A stretch of DNA of 11,443 bases from NCBI GenBank assembly GCA_023430565.1, contig JAEZAD010000107.1, positions 1 through 11,443 on the forward strand. The letters run 5' to 3'. Below, one piece after another: positions 1 through 4,809 of this stretch. The notes under the pieces are model-generated. The model was not told the origin of the DNA, did no database searches, and was given only the letters and a program-made list of their open reading frames with translations. The stretch's first letter is position 1. Each line of letters opens with the position of its first letter. Both the position numbers and the translations under genes were made by a program. Source of the DNA: Verrucomicrobiota bacterium. Its GTDB lineage: Bacteria > Verrucomicrobiota > Verrucomicrobiia > Opitutales > Opitutaceae.

Positions 1-418
1 GCTGGCGGCGGGCGGTGGCGCGGCGGGAGGGCGGGATCAGGGCGGGGCGGAGATTGGTGACGAGGAGCGTCGACTCGCGGAAGCGGGCGAGTTGTTTCAG
101 GCCGGCCATGATTTCGGCGCGGGTGAAGAGCGGTGTGGAAGCCGCGAGCGTGAGGGATGCGTCCCAGTGATAGAAACCGTGGCGGGGGAGATGCGTGAAG
201 AGCTTGGCGAGGAGCTCGGCGGCGGCCGCGTTGAAGGCGGCGTCGAATCTGGCGGCGAGCTCGGGGTGGGCGGCGGTCTGGGCGGCGAGGTCGGCGAGGC
301 TGAAGGCGATCGCTTCCTTGATCTGGCGCGCGAGATAGAGGTCGTGGCCGGTGACGTGCGCGAAGAGCGCGTCGATGAAATGGAGCCGGCGCAGGTCGTC
401 GCGACTGAAGGCGGGCAT
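1..418 (-). CDS. Unrecognised protein, 3' end cut by window edge
   Basis: This reading frame opens at an ATG (bases 418-416) and stays open for 139 codons to the left edge, so the C-terminus is missing. I do not recognise the family. The visible part looks soluble and mostly helical. It starts MPAFSRDDLRRLHFIDALF and continues with an alanine- and leucine-rich helical stretch (about residues 30-75). A segment rich in His and aromatic residues follows (HLPRHGFYHW, about residues 77-86), then a predicted strand ESTLLVTNL (about 114-122) and a basic, proline-containing tail. There is no signal peptide, membrane segment or obvious catalytic motif. The codons are strongly GC-biased at third positions, as in the neighbours, which supports real coding. 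It lies 53 bp downstream of nrdR on the same strand, with a small palindrome between, so the two may be cotranscribed. The call rests on open frame, codon bias and context only. Confidence 0.6.
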   Translation of the reverse strand, partial: MPAFSRDDLRRLHFIDALFAHVTGHDLYLARQIKEAIAFSLADLAAQTAAHPELAARFDAAFNAAAAELLAKLFTHLPRHGFYHWDASLTLAASTPLFTRAEIMAGLKQLARFRESTLLVTNLRPALIPPSRRATARRQ

Positions 419-438
419 GACGGCGGATGCTGCGTCAG

Positions 439-466
439 ATCGCCTGCGAGCAGGCTCCTACATGGT
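439..466. repeat. REP-like palindrome between nrdR and the next gene
   Basis: The core is a perfect 6-bp inverted repeat, gcctgc (442-447) and gcaggc (450-455), with a 2-nt spacer. It is flanked on the minus strand by a TGTAGGA-type head. It fills most of the 53-bp gap between the nrdR stop and the downstream start. The arrangement resembles REP-type elements found scattered between genes in Pseudomonas, and I recall similar units in Opitutaceae. It may affect mRNA stability between the two genes. No T-run follows it, so it is not a classic terminator. Only one copy is seen in this window, so the repeat status is inferred. Confidence 0.5.
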
Positions 467-471
467 GGGGT

Positions 472-951
472 TTAATGCGGCGGGTTGGTGCCGCCGCTTT
501 TCGGTTTCGGAAGAGAACCGATCTCCTGGACGAATTCGGAGACGTCGCGAAATTCCTTATACACGCTGGCGAAGCGGACGTAGGCGACCTGATCGACGGT
601 GCGGAGGCGTTGCATGACGGCGTCGCCGATGGCGGACGAAGGGATCTCGGCGTCGTATTGGGCTTCGAGGGCGTCGATGACGTCCTCGATGAGCATCGCG
701 ATTTGTTCGGCGTCGACGGGGCGCTTGTGGCAGGCGGCGCGGACGGCGTGGAGGAGTTTTTCGCGGGAGAATTCCTCGCGGCGGCCGTCGCGTTTGAGGA
801 CGACGATACCGTCACGGACGAGCGTTTCGGTGGTGCTGTAGCGATGGCCGCACTCGAGGCATTCGCGGCGGCGGCGGATGGTCGAGCCCTCCTTGCTGAT
901 GCGGGAGTCGATCACCTTGTCCTCGATGGAGGTGCATTTGGGGCAGCGCAT
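472..951 (-). CDS. nrdR: Transcriptional repressor NrdR
   Basis: NrdR is a zinc-finger and ATP-cone repressor that binds paired NrdR boxes upstream of ribonucleotide reductase genes and responds to ATP/dATP state. The 159-aa product matches the usual family length of about 150-160. The N-terminal zinc ribbon is complete, with C3-P-K-C6 and C31-L-E-C34. It is followed by the Arg-rich DNA-binding segment IRRRRECLECGHRYSTTE (about 25-42). The ATP-cone begins near residue 48 (VVLKRDGRREEFSREKL) and runs to about residue 136, where VAYVRFASVYKEF is typical of the family. The C-terminal tail is short and basic with Gly/Pro. The start is fixed by the conserved MRCPKC. No Shine-Dalgarno sequence is evident. 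It lies downstream of the pabA-type gene across a 75-bp gap containing a long palindrome. No ribonucleotide reductase gene is visible here, so its targets lie elsewhere. Confidence 0.97.
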   Translation of the reverse strand: MRCPKCTSIEDKVIDSRISKEGSTIRRRRECLECGHRYSTTETLVRDGIVVLKRDGRREEFSREKLLHAVRAACHKRPVDAEQIAMLIEDVIDALEAQYDAEIPSSAIGDAVMQRLRTVDQVAYVRFASVYKEFRDVSEFVQEIGSLPKPKSGGTNPPH

Positions 952-967
952 GGGGAGTTTAGTTTTG

Positions 968-1025
968 GCCCACGGAAGACACGGAAAGGCTGCGGGATTC
1001 GGTGTGGTCGGTGTGTTCCGTGGGC
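968..1025. repeat. Long-armed palindromic repeat between pabA and nrdR
   Basis: Two perfect 10-bp arms, gcccacggaa (968-977) and ttccgtgggc (1016-1025), face each other across 38 bp. The similarity extends to about 17 bp per arm with two mismatches. The inner part has short direct echoes of cacgga and ggtgtg. The element occupies nearly the whole gap between the pabA stop and the nrdR start. Read on the minus strand it gives tandem ACCGACCACACCGAA-type and TTTCCGTGTCTTCCG-type strings, which I associate with small dispersed palindromes in Planctomycetes and Verrucomicrobiota genomes. It could form an RNA hairpin between the two genes. The structure is seen directly; dispersal is recalled, not tested. 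Confidence 0.6.
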
Positions 1026-1026
1026 A

Positions 1027-1611
1027 TCAATTCAGTTCGAGGAAGTTTTTGAGGATCTGCATGCCGCCGTCGGTGGCGATGGATTCGGGGTGGAACTGGA
1101 CGCCCCAGATGGGAAGGGATTTGTGGCGGAGGCCCATGACTTCGCCCTCGGCGGTTTCGGCGGTGATCTCGAGGTCTTGGGGGAAAGTGCTGCGTTCGAT
1201 CAGGAGCGAGTGGTAGCGCGTGGCGGCGAAGCCTTGAGGGAGTCCGCGGAAGACGTCGGTGTCCTTGTGGAGGATCGGCGAGGTTTTGCCGTGCATGAGG
1301 CGGGAGGCGCGGATGACGTTGCCGCCGAAGTAGTGGCCGATCGATTGGTGGCCGAGGCAGACGCCCAGGATGGGTTTCACGCCGGCGAAGGCTTTGATCA
1401 TGTCGAGCGTGACGCCGGCTTCCTTCGGCGAGCACGGGCCGGGGGAGAGGAGGACGCGGTCGGGGTTGAGCGCGAGGGCTTCGGCGGGGGTGATCTCGTC
1501 GTTGCGATAGACCCGCTGCTCCACGCCCAACTCGCCGAAGTATTGGACGAGGTTGAAGGTGAAGGAGTCGTAGTTGTCGATGACCAGGAGCACGCGGCGA
1601 AAACGTCCCAC
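1027..1611 (-). CDS. pabA: Anthranilate/aminodeoxychorismate synthase glutamine amidotransferase subunit (PabA/TrpG type)
   Basis: This is the class I glutamine amidotransferase subunit that hydrolyses glutamine and passes ammonia to the chorismate-binding partner (PabB for folate, TrpE for tryptophan). Length is 194 aa, usual for the family. Visible motifs are the N-terminal LLVIDNYDSFTFNLVQYF, the oxyanion segment LLSPGPCSP (54-62), the nucleophile in GVCLGHQ (C85), and the remaining triad residues in QFHPES (H174, E176). All catalytic residues are present. The longest start is a GTG at 1611 (an in-frame TGA lies just upstream), but a second GTG at 1593 begins VLLVIDNYDSF, where family members usually start, and has a GGGA about 11 nt upstream. 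No pabB, trpE or trpD is visible, so PabA and TrpG cannot be separated; one protein serves both pathways in some bacteria. It heads the leftward block with nrdR. Confidence 0.93.
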   Translation of the reverse strand: MGRFRRVLLVIDNYDSFTFNLVQYFGELGVEQRVYRNDEITPAEALALNPDRVLLSPGPCSPKEAGVTLDMIKAFAGVKPILGVCLGHQSIGHYFGGNVIRASRLMHGKTSPILHKDTDVFRGLPQGFAATRYHSLLIERSTFPQDLEITAETAEGEVMGLRHKSLPIWGVQFHPESIATDGGMQILKNFLELN

Positions 1612-1730
1612 GTGAAGCGGGGGTGGTCAAGTGCCGGGCCGTGGCAGTGGTGGCGTGGATACGGGTGGGGGCTGTGCTTGCGCGGGGCGGGGGCGACGTG
1701 CATAGACCGCGGCTAACGTTGCACAAAGGC

Positions 1731-2882
1731 ATGGCGGAACACTTCGAACTTCTGAAAACGGACACGGCGACGGCGGCGCGGCGGGGCCGGCTGCGGACGC
1801 GTCATGGGATCGTGGAGACGCCGATTTTCATGCCGGTGGGGACGCAGGGGACGGTGAAGTCGGTCACGCCGGTGCAGTTGCGCGAGATCGGGGCGCAGAT
1901 CATTCTGGGCAACACGTATCATTTGAACCTGCGCCCGGGCAGCGAGGTCGTGCGCGAACTCGGAGGGTTGCATGGGTTCATGGGGTGGGACGGGCCGATT
2001 TTGACGGACAGCGGCGGGTTTCAGGTTTTCTCGCTGGCGAAGTTGCGCGACATCCGGGACGACGGCGTGGCGTTTCAGTCGCATCTGGATGGCGCGAAAC
2101 TGTTTCTCGGGCCGCGGGAGGTGATGACGATCCAACAGAATCTCGGCAGCGACATCGCGATGGTGATCGACGAGTGTCCGCCGTGGCCGTGCGAGCGCGA
2201 GCCGTGTGCGAAGGCGGTGGCGCGGAGTTTTCGGTGGGCAAAGCAGTGCAAGGAGATCGCGACCGAGAGCGGGTTTCTGGCGAACGGGCATCATGTGTTT
2301 GCGATCGTGCAGGGGTCGACGTTCGACGACCTGCGGCGGGAGGCGGCGGAGGCGCTCGCGGCGTTGGACTTTCCTGGATACGCGGTGGGCGGCGTGAGCG
2401 TGGGGGAGCCGGAGCCGGAGATGTTGAAACAGGTGGGGGCGACGACGCCATTCATGCCGGCGGACAAGCCGCGTTACACGATGGGGCTGGGGACGCCGCC
2501 GCAGATTTTGAAGATGATCGCGCTGGGCGTGGACATGTTTGACTGCGTGCTGCCGACGCGCGTGGCACGGAACGGATTGGTGTTCACGCCGGACGGGCCG
2601 ATGAATTTGCGGAACGAGAAGTATCGGACGGATCCGCGGCCGATCGTCGAGGGCTTGGACAACTACACATGCCGGAATTTTTCGCGCGCGTATCTGCGGC
2701 ATGTGACGCTCGCGGGCGAAATCATCAGCTGCACGCTGCTGACGATTCACAATCTGCATTTCTACCTCGATCTGATGGCGCAGGCGCGGGCGCATCTCGA
2801 GGCAGGCGATTTCGGGCCGTGGCATCGCGCGTGGATCGAGCGTTACGAGGCGGGCGCGGCGGCGCGGGTGGGTGCGGTTTGA
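1731..2882 (+). CDS. tgt: tRNA-guanine transglycosylase (queuine tRNA-ribosyltransferase)
   Basis: Bacterial Tgt swaps guanine-34 for preQ1 in tRNAs with GUN anticodons, an early step of queuosine formation. The 383-aa product fits the family (about 370-390). Seen motifs are MPVGTQGTVK near the N-terminus, LGNTYHL, the active-site DSGGFQ (D93), AIVQGS, YAVGGVSVGEP, and the nucleophile in MFDCVLPTRVARNG (D271). The ATG at 1731 is chosen because MAEHFELL precedes the conserved core; the frame is open further upstream to 1623 but the extension is unlike the family. The zinc site is odd. The usual C-x-C-x-x-C is here L309-D-N311-Y-T-C314, so only C314 and the later H340 (TIHNLHFY) remain of four ligands. 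Spacing from C314 to H340 is 26, as in E. coli C307-H333. It diverges from pabA across about 119 bp and ends at a strong hairpin. Confidence 0.96.
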   Translation: MAEHFELLKTDTATAARRGRLRTRHGIVETPIFMPVGTQGTVKSVTPVQLREIGAQIILGNTYHLNLRPGSEVVRELGGLHGFMGWDGPILTDSGGFQVFSLAKLRDIRDDGVAFQSHLDGAKLFLGPREVMTIQQNLGSDIAMVIDECPPWPCEREPCAKAVARSFRWAKQCKEIATESGFLANGHHVFAIVQGSTFDDLRREAAEALAALDFPGYAVGGVSVGEPEPEMLKQVGATTPFMPADKPRYTMGLGTPPQILKMIALGVDMFDCVLPTRVARNGLVFTPDGPMNLRNEKYRTDPRPIVEGLDNYTCRNFSRAYLRHVTLAGEIISCTLLTIHNLHFYLDLMAQARAHLEAGDFGPWHRAWIERYEAGAAARVGAV

Positions 2883-2889
2883 GGCAAGC

Positions 2890-2931
2890 AAAAGGCCCGC
2901 GCGCCGGAGGGCACGCGGGCCAGGTTGTTTT
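2890..2931. terminator. Bidirectional rho-independent terminator between tgt and the barrel gene
   Basis: A perfect 8-bp GC-rich stem, ggcccgcg (2894-2901) with cgcgggcc (2914-2921), encloses a second 3-bp stem (2903-2905 with 2910-2912) and a 4-nt loop. Rightward it is followed by ggttgtttt (2923-2931). Leftward the four A's at 2890-2893 read as TTTT directly after the stem. It sits between two convergent stop codons (2882 and 2954), the expected place for a shared terminator. Confidence 0.85.
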
Positions 2932-2953
2932 CAGTTTATGCTAGCAACCTCGC

Positions 2954-3589
2954 TCAGAAGCGGAAGGCGACGCCGACCTGATAGATGATCGCGTCGCTTT
3001 CGACGAACGTCACACCGGCGATACCGGCCACCTTTTCGGTGAACCAGTGGTTGACGCCGGCGGTGAACGCCCAGGAGCCGTCGCTGCCGCTGTCGAACGC
3101 GTCGTTGTAAGCGACGCGGCCGGTCAGGGCGGTGCGAGCGCCGAGGGCGAGCTCGGCACCGACGCCGAGGCTCCAGAGGCCGTCATCGTCGCTGGCGCTG
3201 CCGCCGAAGCCGCGGGCCTTGGCCCAGGCGTAACCGACGGTGGCGTCGGCGAACACCTTGACGTTTTCCGCGACGTTCACGAACGGCGTCAGCGAAGCGC
3301 TGATCGCGTGTTCGCGATACTTCACGCCGCCGTCGGAGAGGCGCTCGTAGCCGTAGCCGAAGCCGAGGTCGAGATTCGCCGACAGCGGCAGGTTCGCACC
3401 GATGCTGCCGCCGAACGCGTTGTCGAGGCCGCCGGCATTGCGGAAGTCTTCCACAATAAAGCTGGCGGCCGCGTAGCGCTGGCCGAGCAGGCCGGCGGAC
3501 GTGGCCACCGGCGCGGAATCGGTTTGCGCGAACGTGCTCGACGCGGCCGCGAGAGCGAGCGCGCTGAGGAGGATCTTGGTATGGGTCAT
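2954..3589 (-). CDS. Predicted outer-membrane beta-barrel protein
   Basis: The 211-aa product starts with a clear signal peptide: MTHTKILLSALALAAASS followed by TFAQ, with likely cleavage near residue 22. The mature part alternates polar and hydrophobic residues in strand-sized segments rich in Gly, Tyr and Phe (LDLGFGYGYERL, VFADATVGYAWAK, LWSLGVGAELALG, WAFTAGVNHWF). It ends in ...GVAFRF, a terminal aromatic residue like the C-terminal signal read by the BAM complex. Length would fit a small barrel of about 8 strands, as in OmpA/OmpX/OmpW-like porin-fold proteins, but I cannot name the family or ligand. The ATG at 3589 is chosen over the upstream in-frame codon at 3673 because it begins the signal peptide. 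A 9-bp stem-loop and a possible promoter lie just upstream, and a terminator lies downstream, so it is probably transcribed alone. Confidence 0.88.
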   Translation of the reverse strand: MTHTKILLSALALAAASSTFAQTDSAPVATSAGLLGQRYAAASFIVEDFRNAGGLDNAFGGSIGANLPLSANLDLGFGYGYERLSDGGVKYREHAISASLTPFVNVAENVKVFADATVGYAWAKARGFGGSASDDDGLWSLGVGAELALGARTALTGRVAYNDAFDSGSDGSWAFTAGVNHWFTEKVAGIAGVTFVESDAIIYQVGVAFRF

Positions 3590-3610
3590 GTTTGTTGTCT
3601 TGGTTTGGGT

Positions 3611-3638
3611 CCCCGAAACCCGAAAACGAGTTTCGGGG
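3611..3638 (-). promoter_or_regulatory. Stem-loop in the 5' leader of the beta-barrel gene
   Basis: Perfect 9-bp arms, ccccgaaac (3611-3619) and gtttcgggg (3630-3638), enclose a 10-nt loop. The element ends 22 nt upstream of the barrel gene's ATG. If the suggested promoter is right, it lies at the very 5' end of the transcript. There it could protect the mRNA, as the 5' stem-loop of E. coli ompA does. A dyad of this size could equally be an operator for a dimeric regulator. It lacks a T-run in either direction, so it is not a typical terminator. Confidence 0.55.
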
Positions 3639-3645
3639 GGTGGGG

Positions 3646-3673
3646 TTGCTACGGCTGGCGAGCGGTCCGGCAA
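3646..3673 (-). promoter_or_regulatory. Possible sigma70-type promoter for the beta-barrel gene
   Basis: On the minus strand TTGCCG (3673-3668) and TAGCAA (3651-3646) are separated by 16 nt, a fair match to -35 and -10 boxes. A start near 3640 would put the stem-loop at the transcript's 5' end. The secA upstream candidate has the same form (TTGCCA, 16 nt, TAGCGT), which mildly supports both. The match is weak. Confidence 0.3.
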
Positions 3674-3795
3674 TCAGAATAATTTCGTGTCTTGGCGGAA
3701 CTTTCGGCGGCGGTTGCGGTGTGCATTGGGCCGCCGTTCAGCGTTTTGCTCGAAACCGGCGGGCATCGGCTTCAGCGTCCAAGGACCTTCTCACC

Positions 3796-4722
3796 ATGCG
3801 CATACTCGTCACCGGCGGCGCCGGATTTCTCGGCTCACATCTTTGCGATCGGCTGCTGGCCGATGGGCACGAAGTCATCGCTTTGGACAACCTGTTCACG
3901 GGCCGAAAAATCAACATCGACCACCTGCTGGGGAATCCGCGGTTCGAGTTCGTGCGGCACGACGTGATCGATCCGTTCAAGTTCGAGGTCGATCAGATCT
4001 ACAATCTGGCGTGTCCGGCGTCGCCGCCGCACTACCAGTTCAACCCGATCAAGACGACGAAGACGTCGGTGATGGGCGCGATCAACTGTCTCGGGCTGGC
4101 GAAGCGCGTGAAGGCGCGGGTGTTTCAGGCGAGCACGAGCGAAGTTTACGGCGATCCGTCGGTGCATCCGCAGCCGGAGAGTTATTGGGGCAACGTGAAC
4201 CCGATCGGGCGGCGTTCCTGCTACGACGAAGGCAAGCGCTGCGCGGAGACGCTCTTCTTCGATTACCACCGCGAGAACGGCGTGGATATTCGCGTGATCC
4301 GGATCTTCAACACCTATGGGCCGCGCATGCACGAGGCGGACGGGCGTGTCGTATCCAATTTCATCGTTCAGGCGCTGCGCGGCGAAGACATCACGATTTA
4401 TGGCGACGGTTCGCAGACGCGGTCGTTCTGTTTCGTGAGCGATCTGATCGAGGGCTTCGTGCGGTTCATGAATCAGGATGAAACGATCGGGCCGATGAAC
4501 CTGGGCAATCCGGGTGAGTTCACGATGCTCGAGCTGGCGGAGCGGACGTTGAAGCTCGTCGGCGGAAAGTCGAAGATCGTGCACAAGCCATTGCCGGCGG
4601 ACGACCCGAAGCAGCGGCAGCCGGACATCTCGCTCGCGCGCAAGGTCCTGAAGTGGGAGCCGAAGGTGCCGCTCGAGGATGGGCTGAAGCATACGATCGA
4701 GTATTTCCGGACGCGGGTGTGA
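3796..4722 (+). CDS. uxs: UDP-glucuronate decarboxylase (UDP-xylose synthase), SDR family
   Basis: The enzyme converts UDP-glucuronate to UDP-xylose with loss of CO2, using tightly bound NAD, and supplies nucleotide sugar for surface polysaccharide. The 308-aa product is the cytosolic bacterial form without an N-terminal membrane anchor. The Rossmann motif is TGGAGFLG (G7, G10, G13). NLACPASPPHYQ and QASTSEVYGDP (E116) are typical of UXS rather than dTDP-glucose dehydratase. The catalytic pair sits in SCYDEGKR (Y143, K147), followed by RIFNTYGPRM and TRSFCFVSDLI. The ATG at 3796 begins the nucleotide-binding strand and has AAGGA 10 nt upstream, the best ribosome site in the window. It diverges from the beta-barrel gene across 206 bp and is followed by secA after 87 bp. 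No other glycan gene is nearby, so the polymer it feeds is unknown. Confidence 0.94.
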   Translation: MRILVTGGAGFLGSHLCDRLLADGHEVIALDNLFTGRKINIDHLLGNPRFEFVRHDVIDPFKFEVDQIYNLACPASPPHYQFNPIKTTKTSVMGAINCLGLAKRVKARVFQASTSEVYGDPSVHPQPESYWGNVNPIGRRSCYDEGKRCAETLFFDYHRENGVDIRVIRIFNTYGPRMHEADGRVVSNFIVQALRGEDITIYGDGSQTRSFCFVSDLIEGFVRFMNQDETIGPMNLGNPGEFTMLELAERTLKLVGGKSKIVHKPLPADDPKQRQPDISLARKVLKWEPKVPLEDGLKHTIEYFRTRV

Positions 4723-4770
4723 CGGGGTGGGGCGCCCGCGCGGCGGCGTGTGGCTGGCCGATTTTGCCAT

Positions 4771-4798
4771 TTGCCAAGGACGGGCGGCGAACTAGCGT
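4771..4798 (+). promoter_or_regulatory. Possible sigma70-type promoter for secA
   Basis: TTGCCA (4771-4776) and TAGCGT (4793-4798) are separated by 16 nt and end 11 nt before the secA ATG at 4810. Another TTGCCA lies at 4764-4769. The very short leader and missing Shine-Dalgarno would imply a nearly leaderless secA transcript. The match is moderate, and readthrough from the upstream decarboxylase gene is an alternative. Confidence 0.3.
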
Positions 4799-4809
4799 TT
4801 GGCCCTTTC

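Noticed and set aside
427..1716. Rightward frame of 429 codons across nrdR and pabA
   Set aside because: It is rich in Gly, Ala, Asp and Glu, crosses an intergenic palindrome, and lies opposite two clearly identified leftward genes.
1612..1730. Divergent pabA-tgt gap examined for a preQ1 riboswitch or clear promoters
   Set aside because: No stem-loop with an A-rich tail of the preQ1-I type is seen. A TTGACC on the minus strand (1629-1624) lacks a convincing -10 partner, so no site is called.
959..1765. Leftward frame encoding a His/Pro/Arg-rich peptide that ends in the pabA-nrdR palindrome
   Set aside because: It overlaps pabA out of frame; the TEHTDHTES-like end simply reflects translation of the palindromic element.
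1713..2891. Leftward frame of 392 codons opposite tgt
   Set aside because: It is an Arg/His-rich shadow of tgt without any motif.
3047..3682. Rightward frame opposite the beta-barrel gene
   Set aside because: It is a Val/Ala/Gly/Glu-rich low-complexity shadow; the leftward frame has a signal peptide and barrel pattern.
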